NCBI GenBank assembly: GCA_000611775.1
Contig: KK106981.1
Coordinates: 3,276,672-3,340,671 of the forward strand
DNA length: 64,000 nt
From: Umbilicaria muhlenbergii
Lineage: Eukaryota > Ascomycota > Lecanoromycetes > Umbilicariales > Umbilicariaceae
Direction: 5' to 3'
Shown one piece after another: positions 1 to 11,691 of the stretch. Below the pieces are notes generated by a model that worked only from the letters and a program-made list of their open reading frames with translations, was not told where the DNA came from and searched no databases. How positions within the stretch are numbered: the first letter of the stretch is position 1; every line of letters starts with the position of its first letter. The translations under genes and the position numbers were made by a program.

Positions 1-869
1 TTCCGCCCATTCTCTCCCCACCCGATCCTCCTCCGCGTCCGACAGGCCAGCCCCGCAACCCGGCAGCTCACTCGCACCTTCCGCACAACCACCGATGTCT
101 CGTCCCCCATCGTCCGCCTCCTCCGTCCTCGCCAACCTCTCACCCGGCCCCTCCGCCCCTCGGCCAACAAACGCCTCCACTCCTCCCTCCCCCCTCCCTC
201 CCCTAACCCTCCTCCCCCGCCCACCGCATCTCTCTCCCTCTCCGCCCGCCTCCGGAAACTCAGTCGCGAATACGGCTGGTCCGCCCTCGGCGTCTACCTG
301 CTCCTCTCCGCGCTGGACTTCCCCTTCTGTTTCATCGCGGTGCGCATGCTGGGGACAGAGCGGATCGGGCATTGGGAGGCGGTGGTAGTGGAGGGGTTTT
401 GGAAGGTTGTTGGGGCGGGGTTTCCAGGGGTGGTGGAGCGATGGAGAGGAGGGAGGAAGAACGAAGAGTTTGCGGTTGTTGTTGGGGGCGGAGAGGCGGG
501 GGACGTGGCGGTGCCGGTAGGCGCGGGGCAAGGGGCCGGACATGGGGTTGAGGAGGCGGAGATGCGCAATTTGAGCGAGAACGCTAGTGAGTCGTGCCTC
601 CCCTTCGTGGCTGTGACTACGGGACTCGCCACTATGGCAAGAGAGCAGGAAAGGACGAGTCCGGCTGACCGTACGGGGCGGATCTAGGCATCTGGACGCA
701 ACTCGCGCTCGCGTACGCCATCCACAAAAGTTTCATCTTCATCCGGGTGCCGCTGACGGCGGCCGTGACGCCCAAGGTCGTGAGGGTACTGAGGGGGTGG
801 GGGTGGGATATCGGGAAGAGGAAACCGAAAGTGGTAACTGCTGGGAATAAAGCGGCGAAGAAGGACTGA
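1..869 (+). CDS. DUF1279 mitochondrial membrane protein (Nat2/FAM210-like), 5' partial
   Basis: The frame is open from base 1, so the start lies left of the window. Exons are <1..586 and 688..869; the intron opens GTGAGT, closes ATCTAG, and the joined codon is Ser. The visible N-terminal part is rich in Arg, Pro and Ser with almost no acidic residues, as in a mitochondrial targeting peptide. The DUF1279 core follows: REYGWSALGVYLLLSALDF, FCFIAVRMLGTERIGHWE, a variable Gly/Glu-rich insert, then IWTQLALAYAIHKSF and VPLTAAVTPKVV, ending in a short Lys-rich tail. In this family two hydrophobic helices sit in the inner mitochondrial membrane. Yeast Nat2 was once described as an N-acetyltransferase, but no acetyltransferase fold is visible, so the catalytic role should not be assumed. 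The insert between the two helical halves (about residues 135-195 of the visible part) is low complexity. Confidence 0.85.
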
Positions 870-1470
870 TCTGTGTACAATACGGGAGAGGGGTTGGTGG
901 AGGGGGGGTATTCATTCCGCTCTGGAGAGCGGCGCGGTTAGAGAAAAATCAAATCACTACTTCATTGCTGGTTCTGGGCACGAGAATGGGACTGCTGAAC
1001 GGGGTGGGGGCCTTGTTGACATTCCGCTCTGGAGAGCGCGGAGTTGGAGAAATACCATCTCTGCTTTATTGCTGAGGCTCGACCCGAAAATGGGATGGGT
1101 GATTACGGGATGAGGAGCCTTTGGTGATTGATTGAGCGCTGACATGTCGCGCGCAGGGAGTGTGATCTTGTCGACTTCTGGGACATGCTGATTCTCAGGC
1201 ACACTTCTACTCGTTAGATGACGACGGTCTCACCACGAGCCAGTGGGGCGCCATTCCGGGTAAGCTTCGAATTCAAAATTGGCTGTTTCCAGCGCTGGTT
1301 ACATCGAGCCAATACACAGCAGTCCTCCATTGCATAATCCAAATCCGGACACGCTTTTGGTACTCCAGCACTCCACCAAGAACAGCAGTATACACACACT
1401 AAAAGCACCATCGGCCCCCTTTTGCACCTTCCCTCCTCCCTCCACTCGACCCCTCTTGCACCTCCCTTCC
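870..1470. other. Intergenic stretch with a decayed tandem duplication
   Basis: This lies between the DUF1279 stop and the stop of the convergent small membrane protein gene. It holds a pair of about 107-bp related units (listed separately). From 1420 on it becomes C/T-rich, as expected for the 3' flank of the minus-strand gene. I see no gene here. Confidence 0.6.
913..1126 (+). repeat. Diverged direct tandem duplication, about 107-bp units
   Basis: A 19-base string starting CATTCCGCTCTGG occurs at 913-931 and again at 1020-1038. The bases after each copy still align loosely: a run leading to TTGCTG about 35-45 bases downstream, then a GAAAATGGGA/GAGAATGGGA block, then a G-rich part ending TTG(T/G)TGA. 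Two units of about 107 bp are therefore likely, well diverged outside the core. Confidence 0.6.
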
Positions 1471-2034
1471 TCACCACGGCCCCCCCGTCCCCCCACGACT
1501 CAACCTCTTCAAGCCATCCAACCGCCGATCCCGCCACCTCTCTCCACCCCTTACCTCCCTGCCCGTCCCCTTGGCCCTATCTATCCTCGCCTCCTTCGCC
1601 ACCGTCTTCTCCCTCTCCGCGCGCCTCCGCCTGCGCTCCTCCTTCTGAGAATCTTTGTCCAGGTTCTGGTAGCCGCGGGGGCGGAGTTTGGGGCTGAACA
1701 TTTGGGGGCTGGGGATTTCGACGCGCAGTTGGGGGGGTTGGGGGGCGCAAGTTACGGGGAGGAGGGTGCAGGGGTCATAGGCTGGAGGGGGGAAGAAGGG
1801 TTAGTGGGGCGGGATGGGTAGAGGGTAGTTGGATTGGGGGGTTGGAGGGTAGGTGGTTGGGGGGTTGGATGAGAGAGTAGGGGATAGGGTGGTGGGTGGA
1901 AGAGTCAAGAACTTACCGGTGCCGCTGTCGGCGAGAGAGTATTTCGGCGGATCGTTGGAGAGGAGGGAGTCTTTGGGGGCGTGGAGAGCGATGTTGATTT
2001 TCATGAGCACGAAGAGGAGGAAGGAGCAAGTCAT
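1471..2034 (-). CDS. Small basic membrane protein, function unknown
   Basis: Exons on the minus strand are 2034..1917 and 1781..1471, giving 142 aa. The intron opens GTAAGT and closes CTCCAG, and the junction codon is Ala. The protein begins with a hydrophobic segment (FLLFVLMKINIAL, about residues 5-17), then LLSNDPPKYSLADSGT, a short Cys/Pro part (YDPCTLLPVTCAPQPPQ), and a strongly charged Arg/Lys/Glu tail (KEERRRRRAEREK, about residues 90-102). This suggests a single-pass protein with a basic helical tail. I do not recognise a named family. The frame stays open upstream of the chosen ATG (THPYRPVLIFGT precedes it in frame) and would lengthen the membrane segment, so the true start may lie on an upstream exon; no in-frame ATG is visible there. 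A TATAAA-like box near 2230 on the same strand fits a promoter further up. Confidence 0.6.
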
Positions 2035-5000
2035 TGTGCCGAAGATGAGGACGGGACGGTACGGGTGAGTTGGGGCTGTGTTGGAGGGTGTTCGCCGGCT
2101 ATGCGTAGTGAGAGGACGTCTGCAACAAGTGAGGCTGTGTTGGCAGGTGTTTGATAATTGTACTTGGAGAGGAGAATTTGCGTGGAGAGAAAGACAAGGA
2201 GGAAGAAGGAATAACGAGGTAGGGACGAGGTTTATACCCAGGTATACCCCAGGGATACCATTACATCAGAAGAGCGCTGGAGTCAGAGCTCCATGTCGTT
2301 CATAGCAATGGCGTTCTCAATTACCTCAGATATTGCAGTACATGTCCAGGCAAACCCAGAGCTTCCATAGCGCCACCCACGGATATCTCGACGCGTGAGT
2401 CCATAGTGAGTGTTTGAAGCCCTAGTCTAGGGTTTCATAGCACGTGAGAGGTGCGCTTGAGGGAGGAAGAAGGTTCAACCCTGCTGTACGCCTCAACCGC
2501 TCGCAACGCACAGTCCAAGGTACGATCCCAGGCATAGGGAGCGATGTGATGCGTCACTTTAGCGTGGTTCCTCCAGTTAGGTATTGGCGATGGTCTTTTT
2601 GCTGAAGAGCGTAGCAAGAAGCGAGATGGGAGTACTGATAGGATAGTAGCACTGGGGCCCAGGATCAAGGTTGTGGCAGCTTGCGGAGTCGAAAAGATCG
2701 GTCTAAACTCTCTCTAGGCTTCTTGCTGTCGTGTGTCGAACATTTACCTCCGGCGAAAGATGATAGGTCAGATGTGGTTGAGGGCGTCAACTCCGACATT
2801 GCTATATCCATGGGCAAAGTCAATAAACGGATGCGGACCGCAGAGACTAGACGTTAGTTGGCCGCTCTTCCCTATCATCCAGCTACTTCAATCATCCGCT
2901 TACTGTACTCAAGAGCTCCGTCCATGAGCAGCCATAGGATACCTATGCTCGAAATATGCAAGGGTCCAGTGTCCTGCGCGCCACGTACCGCTTTGTCGCC
3001 GCGCACGGTCCTGCCACTGATGCTCCATGCGCTTGCATGTAAAATCAATGCATGCTTACTTAAGTGATACATCGAGATTCATTTCTTAGGCAGGATGACA
3101 ATGCAGTGAAGAGTAAGAGACCAGTATTTGATCTGCCAGCATTGCTATTTCGATGGACCGGAACGGTAAATCAAAGTAGACCATCATGCAGCACGGCTGG
3201 CACGCAAAGATACCGATGTAGCACGGGCTCCCGCCATAACGCCCTCGAAACGTTATGGAGTCCTTTGAATAAGATGGGCATACTCGCGTGAGAGTATGTG
3301 TACCAAGGGCAAGGGAGAAGAAAACAGTGGCATGCTGTTGGAAAGCCAAGGATGATGGCCGTTGCACACATGAGGAAACAAGATACACAGCAGTAAGGCC
3401 CGATCGTTAGCCAACAAACTCACTGTCGAATAGGTTTGGCTCTGTGAAACAATAGAGCAATGCCTGTAGAGAAAAGCAGGGTCTACCTCGTGTGCGTCTC
3501 AGGCTCTCAACAGCTTGCTCGCACGGTTCATCTGAAGTCCATGTGTGCAGCGGAAGGAGTCGCACATCCGCATGCACCCCGGATTGGACTAAGGTACGTA
3601 AGGTACCTCAAGTCTGATCTCTGTACTCCGTACAGCATGCATTATTTACCTGCGCAAGAAAGACGCATAATGAGGAGAGAGAACGAAATCCACATCTCGA
3701 CATCGCTGTGGTACGTCAAGGGTAGCGGCATAGTAACCCGAGCAGTTTGGATGACCAATATCACGACAAAGGCTCTTGTCACCATTGACTGCTCGACATC
3801 AAGCCAATGGCTCAAGCACATTGAATGCTTCCATGGCATATGGCACAAGAATGGAGCCTTGGAGGTTGCGAGAAGATCGGCGTCGCAACGGACCACAGAT
3901 ACAGCACGTACGCGTATATTTGATTCCGCGCATCGTAGGGCATCCTTGCTTCGCAGAGTTTTCCGACCATAACATCACTGTATGGCCCAAGACGGATGCG
4001 CGTAGATAATAGCGCTTTGCCAAAGCACAACCATGGTCGGTACTGTAAACTGTATCCGCCTCTCCCTTTCTTTCGCTTCTTTGATATCTCCGGGTTTAGG
4101 CTCTGTGCTAAAGCTGTTTCTGTGCCACAACCGCCGGGCCGAACAGAGCTTCCGGCCAGCCTCAGGACATCTCAACACACAGTATCTCACTTTGCGTGAG
4201 CTGTCATATTAGTGCGAATGGCTTTTGCTTCTACATTTGCATGATATTATTCACTTCAGCGTTGTCATTTCGCTACATGCGCCATTATTCACCATTCCAG
4301 CATCCCAACTTCAACTCCCAAAGTCCAAGCGCTTATGCACTTCTCACCAGCAATTAGCTTACAACAATGCTCCGTCATGAAGCGCTAAAGTGACGACAGT
4401 ATTCCCGGAATGACAGTTGCACTACCATCCACTTGACCAAAGACTGTCGTGCAGCTTCGGGCATACGGAGTTCTGCCCGTTCTGAAAGTGCGTTGAGCGC
4501 AGATACCTTATGGACTGCGGAAACAAGGTTGAAGCCACAGCGCTAGTGTACTACCTCTATCGACATATCAGCCGCAGATCTTCAATAAGCGTTTGGCGTT
4601 TTGAGCTTGAGCAGCAACGAGGATGCCGCCGAGCTTCATGCAGGGTTAAAGGCAAGAAGCCCCCCGACTCTATGACATTTGATGCACCGAGATACTCGAG
4701 CATGTAAAGCTTAAAAAGTGTTTTCCCCATTCATTCTTGCAACAGAGAATCAGAACACGTAAGTATGCATTCCTTGGGAATAGGGCGTTTATTGCTCGCA
4801 AGAAAGTTCACGTACGTTACCAAGAGGTCAACATGACTCGGCATCTTAGATCAGCAACCGTATGAGAGCCATGTTAGCATTTCCCTCATATGAAGTCGTA
4901 TCAGAATATACTTGAGTCGTCTCTGAGATATCGGCTTCATACGTTAGCCTCTGATATGCCCACGCTTGTTCTTTTGATCTCCTCACTAGAAACGATGTAG

Positions 5001-6733
5001 GCTTTGCAACACAAAACCCACGATCGCTCAAGAAACTGCACTTGTCGTGAGAGGAGAGGGTGGGATTGATGCATAACAAACTTGCCCTCCTAGTAGTATA
5101 GGAAAGAAACCTCTCGAAGTTAGATTGTTGGCCTGTGGTAACGACCCGGAGATGTACGAACTTCCTCTTGCTCAGATACAGCCTAGACAATAGGTAGGGC
5201 TAACAGCTAATCAGGACCCTGTGGCTAACGTAGGGACATTAAGCTTCGTCGGGTTTCTGAAGCACTTTTCCGGCCTTTTTGCTGCCAAACGGCGGCTAAC
5301 ATCCGGCTCACTCACTGATCCACTTCAATTCTTCAGCTTGATTCCTTTTGATAGTATCTGCTCATGCCACTGAACCATCATTACCAATGCTCCGTTTACC
5401 GACAAACTACTTCCGTTGCCCGCAAACGCTTTTGGGGAGGAGGATGTTGAAAATTGAGCTACGACGTTCGACGTTAGGGCAAGCATGCCAAATCAGGCTA
5501 AAATGCCGAATCGGGCAGGTAGACTGAAGTCCGAACGATACGAAACAATATAGAGTAAGAAAGCCGTATAAGAGAAAGGACAGTAGCACCATAACGTAAG
5601 AAATGGTAGTCTCGAAGGAGTCGGTCTCGTGAGCTCATCTTTCATCACCAGAAGGCGGTAAATTCGTAGCTTTTTGGCAGCAGAAACGCTTCAACCAACG
5701 GCAAATTTTAAACAGTCTCTGTTGTAATGGGACGATTATTTAGAGGCCAAATAAATGTATTATTGCGCTTGCTAAATATCAGTCCAATATTGAATAAATG
5801 AACGTAAGGAAGAAAGCAGAAACTCGAGGCTTTCGAGCCGTTAATATACATGTTTAGGAGCTTTTCGCTAAGCCTAGACATACGTACGCCTATGACGTGA
5901 CTGCTTTTCCCGCTAGAACCCCTGCCCTAAACCCCTGCCCCAATGACGTCTGCTCGGCGGCGAATCGGCGAATTTCAACAGTCTCAACCCTTAACTTTGA
6001 TCAGGTGACGAAGAGGCGTAGGCTTACAATAGTGCAAAACCCTCAAGTCCCTGTATAGGATCGTGTCGTCGACGTTCTCGCTACTCACTGCATTCATGTG
6101 CCTTACGACTCAATGGTATCCTAGGAAACATTTTACACTTCCTCCGCTAAGTTGACACCGCTCCCCTTCCGCAACGTCGCAATGCTCGCGATTAGTATCG
6201 GCGTGAATGGTCATGACTGGGAAGAGCTTCCTCCCGGAGTTAAGACGCCGGTAGGATGGAGGAGGATCCTGTGTTCCCACACCTCTCGGCTGGTTGCTGA
6301 CGTGGCTTCGTGAATTCACGTTTCAAGAGACAGCGTCTTCCGAACCGCACTTCAACGGCTCTCCCAACTACATTTGGTCCATGTCAGACCTGTCGTAGAG
6401 TGGACTGTTGTTGGCAATAACGAGAACTACAATGGATATTTCTGCTCAGCGGCGCTCGCCCGCGCGGAAGAAGAGGAGCGGTTCCCCACCATTCATCCAG
6501 ACTGTGCCTCGGAATTCTGTCGTGTGAAGAAGCGATTGGAGGATTGCGGACATACTACTTTAAATTCTCTGCTACTTCCGTGCTGATTTCCGAAGCCTCC
6601 GCTTCCTTTAAAGTCCCCTCAATCCATCTTTCATAGCTCTCCATTGCTGTCTCTGCCACAACTTTCGGAATAGCTACCATCCTTGTTTCTCCTAAGGAAG
6701 CATAGTGATCCACAAGATTACCATCAGATCAAC
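2035..6733. other. Gene-poor stretch of 4.7 kb
   Basis: I find no convincing gene. Open frames are short, and the longest (3460-3972) shows no motif or plausible homology. Base composition is mixed and without the strong AT bias of RIP-mutated repeats. The AT-richest part is about 5690-5830. No terminal repeats, transposase or polymerase motifs could be seen. Confidence 0.5.
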
Positions 6734-7277
6734 ATGGCTACCACCTCGTCCTCCTCAACTTCAAATGACGGGACACCCGCACTCACCGGCTCCTGCCTCT
6801 GCCAAAGCATCATATACTCACTCACGGGGGACCCAGTGGTCAAGGTACTCTGTCACTGCACCAACTGCAAGAAAGCATCAGGATCCACGTTTATGGCAAA
6901 CGCCTTCTACCCTAAATCAGTAAGACTTCTTTCTCTTACCTTGTTACTCATAGCAGTTGATTTCACAGGCTATTGAAACTAGCTTACCATGATGTCGGCT
7001 CGCATAGCAATTCAATATCACCCACGGCAGCGACCATCTCAAGACCTACGCCGATACCGCCACTGAATCTGGAGCAACCGTTAACCGCTCTTTCTGCGGC
7101 AACTGCGGCTCTCCTGTCTTCGGCACCAACTCCAATCATGATGGGATAGTCGGCGTGACTAGTGGAACCATGGATGGTAATGAGGGCTGGAGACCGGAGA
7201 AGGAGCTGTTCTGCAGGTCTAGGTCGGATTGGATACCCAAGATCGAAGGCACAGAAGAGTTTAAGGCCACGATGTAA
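6734..7277 (+). CDS. GFA/CENP-V family zinc protein (glutathione-dependent formaldehyde-activating-like)
   Basis: Exons 6734..6919 and 7008..7277 encode 151 aa; the intron opens GTAAGA and ends CATAG. The GFA fold is clear: GSCLCQSIIYSLTG (structural-zinc cysteines) near residue 20, CHCTNCKKASGS near residue 45, FYPKS at the exon join, then RSFCGNCGSPVFGTNS with the last Cys pair. The family binds two zinc ions; some bacterial members were linked to glutathione-formaldehyde adducts, but most fungal paralogues have no proven substrate, so the function here is open. An Asp-Trp-(I/L) motif near the C terminus (RSRSDWIPKIEGTEEF) is typical and supports the splice model. The gene stands alone between two gene-poor stretches. 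Confidence 0.9.
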
Positions 7278-8324
7278 ACACTGCGTTGGCTCTCCTACGG
7301 AGATAAGTTCTGTGGGGCTGGGTCTTCGATATCTAGGGTGCAGGGAATCATGCGGTTAGTACAACAGTGATCACAGGAGCGGTGGCTAGGGTTAGGCAGT
7401 TGTGAAGCTCTATGAACAGCATTATCTGCTTTGTGGAGGCGCCCGAACATGCGGGATCAAGGTAGGCAGTAGGCTCTTTCGATGAGCGAGCTCAATAAAT
7501 AGTCTGATCTGAAGCTATGGTCCGCTTGCTATTTGGATACCGCCCTCCGCCGTAGGGCGTGTGCCAAGAAATTATGTCGTGGCACCTCTTGGCGCAGTTT
7601 GGTCCTGAACAACATCCGCCATACGCTTGAGGACACAGCAATGTACTGAACCTACCTAACCACAGAATTAGGATCATGCTTCTCTACGCCGCGTTAGATC
7701 CGCATAAAGAGCAGGCCGCTGCGTTTCGCAATTTCGTATCTCGGCCGTAAAGCACTCAAAGAGGTAGCGGAAGAACGAAATCCCCATGTGCTACGCTGAC
7801 GCCCCGTTAAGCGCTTCGTCAAGGGGCTGTGTTTGACCTTAGGTGGGTACGTTGTTGGCTGAGTAGGAGGACAGTACCTCTGCTGCCGCTGCTGTTGTCT
7901 TGTTGATAATTATAGTAGCGTATCATTGTCCTTTCAGTTGCGGAGGTATTGTCTGCAACTGGAAATCGTTCATATTCTGAGACCTTGCGAATCCTCGTGC
8001 TGTCATACAATACATGAAGCAAGAAATCTCTCCTGGCTTTGCGCCTTCTCTGTTCTGCATTCTGATCTTGTGCTGCAGGCACTATTGCGGCCCTTACCTC
8101 AACTAGCCGCCTCTCTTTTACATATAACTCATGTACAGAGTGCACGGCAAGGTGCATCATGGTAGCTGCACACTTCTTCGAAATGATGTATCTCAGCAGT
8201 ATGTAATTTATAGGTGGCTGGCACTATATATTTCTGAATCTGAGTAGTGTGCTAATCATATTCCGCAACATTTTCCGTCTGTGGTTCTCATACTTGCTAG
8301 ACGCTATTTCTGTCATAGTCGATC
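7278..8324. other. Intergenic, no gene seen
   Basis: About 1 kb without a supportable gene. A small hairpin lies at about 7540-7560 (CGCCCT and AGGGCG arms). The right end carries the TATA-like box of the next gene. Confidence 0.5.
8225..8230 (+). promoter_or_regulatory. TATA-like box of the surface protein gene
   Basis: TATATA about 95 bp upstream of the ATG at 8325, in an otherwise unremarkable flank. Position and strand fit a core promoter element; this is inference. Confidence 0.35.
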
Positions 8325-10793
8325 ATGCGGAGCTCTCTTTTATGGATGATTTCATCCGCTCTGATATGCGGTCTTACTACTGTGACTCTTGCTTCGCCTT
8401 TTGCGAACGCAACAAGCAGTGTATCAAGTGAGTTCCAATTGTCACAATAAGACCTAATCTCATATTCAGTATTGACTGTCCTCAGGTGACATGCTCCAAT
8501 ATTGCTCAGACTATTTGCTTTATGATTGGGCACGAGCGCACATCAAGAGCATGAACAAAAGTCTCTCCGCCTCCTGCTTCACTAGCTGGTGTAGTACTCT
8601 AGCTAAGAGTATGCCTTACACGACGGACTTCGAGACAATTGTTCGCGCAATTGGGACTGAAACGAAAACTCCCACACTCAATGGCACGAGGACAATTGAA
8701 ATGCTCACCAATCCAGTAATTAAGGTGACTACCTACACAGATATACCAAGTATAAGAACCACCACCATTATAACTGAGACTCTGCCCAACTATGGCCTCT
8801 TCCCAAAATTTGTCTCACCATGTTGTGCTCAATGCAGTCTCTTTATTGAAAATGGGGCTCGAGTGTTGTACTGGCCCACGCCAACCCGGCAACCCTCAGT
8901 CAAATCTGCTGTTGATGCAAATGGATTCACATTGTACGTATTATCCTGTTGTGGTTGAACTGTGTGATTAGTAACACCTTGTATAGCATGTCCCCTTCTG
9001 TATACGTCGTCTTCAGTTCGCTGTATGCCGGTGATCTTTGTGGGACTGTTGGTAGCCTGCAAACAAACTTCACCACATCCTTTGCACAGTACGAACTGTC
9101 CACCCTGTCATATGATGGCCAGACCCAATCGACTCTGCCTTTCAATTACGCAGACCTCAATGATTGTTTTACGTCTCTCGTCACTGTGACATACACCTGG
9201 GATGCTGTTGACATGATGGAAGTAGTCACTAGGGTTGTGCCGGACTGGGAGGCAGTTGCTTGGGAGCCCGGACCGGAATCAACTTACCCCTGGCCTGAGA
9301 GGATTCCATGGGTGTCGAGAAGCAATCGCTGTAATCCGACTTTGGTCGTGGGAACATGGATAACGAAGTTGGATCCGGCATGGGCTTCGTGCATTGTTAT
9401 CGAGGATGTCCTTGGGGCTATAACATGGGACCCGCCTCATGCATTAGTCAGTGTTAACTCTCTACTTGATGCTAGTACCACAGTGCTGAGCAGCCTGACA
9501 AGAACTCCTCCTGCACCAAGCGTTGCTCCTCAGTCTATAGCATCAGCTACTAGCACCGCAGGGGCTTCCCTGACCCCAATTTCCAGCCAAGTTGGAGTTG
9601 AAGCGGACCCCGCAGCAGCATCAAGCGAGGGCTCAAAAACAAGCGATCCCCTACCGGGGCGCTCTTCAAAACCTGTGGCCGACATCTTAAACCCCTCTCA
9701 GATTGTTGCAAAAACAAACCTACCCCCAAATAGTCCGTCTAATTGGGTTACCCCAACGCCTAACCCTGAGAAGGCCTCGGACAACTTGCAACTCTCTGGC
9801 TCCAGATCGGTGGCTGCTTTCTCCCTGGCAGGTGAGAGTATCACTGCAATTGCAGGATCACCTGGCGTGTTCATCATGAAGGGCGTAACAATCACCCAAG
9901 GAGCCGCCCCTGCCACCATAGGTAGTATGCAAGTGTCCTGGGGACGGGGATCCATATTTATCAATGGCGAAGGAGCCTCTCTACTCACAACCCTATCAGC
10001 TCAACCGCCGCAACCTGCCTCAAGTTTATCAAGTGTATTTGTCGCAACCGCAGTCGAGGGTCAACCTCTTGGAGGCGGAGTAGTCATCTCAGGATCTACA
10101 ATCATCCCTGGTGCTGCAGCAGTCACGATTGATAACGTCCCATACTCAATGGATTCAGCTGCATCAAATATCGTCATTGGTGGACAAACTCAAAGGGTAT
10201 CAGTCATCAGCCGTCCGCCAGTCCCTCAACCTAGCAACATCGTCATAGCCGGACAAACGGTCTCCCCTGTCGCTCCTGGAGCAAGTGTCCTCACCATTGG
10301 TGACAATACCCTGTCTCTCAACGGCCCGGCGGCCACCATTGCCAACATACCAGTGTCTCTCGCTCCGGGCGGTAACGTCATCATCGGTAGCTCCACTCTC
10401 ACCCCTCAAATCGAGCCCACAAGCGCATTCAACCCTCCCATCTCCTATTTTACCATCAACAAAGAAACGTTCGCCGTAGGCGCCAGTGATGTTGTTGTAG
10501 ACGGAAACACACTCACACCAGGCAGTCCGGAGATTACTGTCTCCGGGATACTCATCTCTCTAGGCACTTTTGCATTCATCGTTGGTACCAGGACCGAGGT
10601 GTTCACGGCCCCTACGCCCGGTGCAAGTGCTGGACTTTGGGGGCTGATAATGTCAGGTCTCGGAGGGATTGGAGGAGGAGCAGTAGCTACGGGTGCAGGC
10701 GACCCACCTGCTGCATCCGTAAGTGCTGCGGTGAAACGGGTTGCGACGTCTGGACTGTGGCTTCTCTGTGTGATTGTATTCTTAGCCTTCTGA
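8325..10793 (+). CDS. Large secreted, repeat-bearing, probably GPI-anchored surface protein
   Basis: Exons 8325..8427, 8486..8933 and 8987..10793 encode 785 aa. Introns open GTGAG and GTACGT and close CTCAG and TATAG. The start gives a good signal peptide (MRSSLLWMISSALICGLTTV, then ASPFANATSS). Residues 35-300 form a cysteine-bearing N-terminal domain with several N-glycosylation sites and an aromatic stretch. Residues 300-440 are a Ser/Thr/Ala-rich stalk. Residues about 455-720 hold at least four imperfect repeats of roughly 45-55 residues, built on a GxTΦxPGxxAΦTΦxxΦ pattern; IVIAGQTVSPVAPGASVLTI is the clearest copy. The last 20 residues are hydrophobic after a small-residue region, as in a GPI-attachment signal. 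The short hydrophobic alternating repeats suggest a beta-solenoid or stalk at the cell surface. I do not recognise a named family; adhesion or wall function is inference. Confidence 0.75.
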
Positions 10794-11691
10794 GTAGCGA
10801 CCTTGGCTTTTGTGTTGTCTGATGCGTTCATGGCGGATTAGAATCCGTTTCACGGAGTACTCTTCATGGGTTTTGATGCAGTGGTATATTCGACTTGAGC
10901 TCTTACCGGAGAGGAAGATTTAGAGCGGGCTCTACAGGGAAAATAAATTTTGTTTAGACCAACTGAAGACATGATGGTGGCGTAACGAAGTCGGCTTTTC
11001 GTCTCAGGGAAAGCTGACAATGAGTGAACATATTCCTAACGACCAATCCAATTATCCCGAGACCCTTCACCGAACTAAGCTTGCAGGTTGGGTTCTGTAG
11101 CCCTACCAAGATGAAGTGGAAGTTAGACAAATCAGACGGCCCAAGGCGAACAAGGCTGCAGGATGGAGCCAATCGTTGTGCGGCAGCAAGGTAAGACCAA
11201 TGTGTGGGAGTATGAGAACGAGTGTACAGCTTAGCCTAATGGCTCGTAGCGGAGTTCGCACACGAGCCTCCCGACGTGGACGCACAAAGCCTGTTAAGCG
11301 CCAGGGGGAATCGGATCTAGCTCACGGTTTCCGTTTAGGGCTGTTAAGCGGCACCACAGCTGTACCCAGCACATGGTATTCGGAAAACTACCACCGTATG
11401 TCGTTTCCACTGTACCTAGAAACTAGCTCTAGAGAACAGTAACCTTGAGACCCGGGAACGTTGGAGCAGACAGTAAGATACAATCCTTGGTGATGATTAG
11501 ATCCCACGCCACCGACGGGGACCTTCTACATCAGTGTACAGTCGACTAGGTATACAAACAACCAGACAAAGACCCCCCCCTTTCCCCCACAAATTTCCCC
11601 TTAAAAGTACACCTCAGCCATCACCAACGCAGCCAATTCACCCTACACCCCTCCCATCTTCCCACCCCCCAACCCCAGCCCCAACCCCACC
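10794..11691. other. Intergenic, 3' flanks of two convergent genes
   Basis: AATAAA at 10942-10947 is a plausible polyadenylation signal for the surface protein gene. The remainder shows no supportable gene. From 11560 the sequence becomes C-rich, the 3' flank of the minus-strand gene. Confidence 0.5.

Noticed and set aside
957-1202. Minus-strand frame across the tandem duplication
   Set aside because: Coding potential comes from the repeat units; no family similarity.
3460-3972. 170-codon open frame in the left gene-poor stretch
   Set aside because: No domain, no plausible splice context, mixed composition with overlapping frames on both strands; looks like chance.
10445-10831. Antisense frame over the end of the surface protein gene
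   Set aside because: Shadow of the Ala/Pro-rich sense frame, which has signal peptide, introns and C-terminal anchor.
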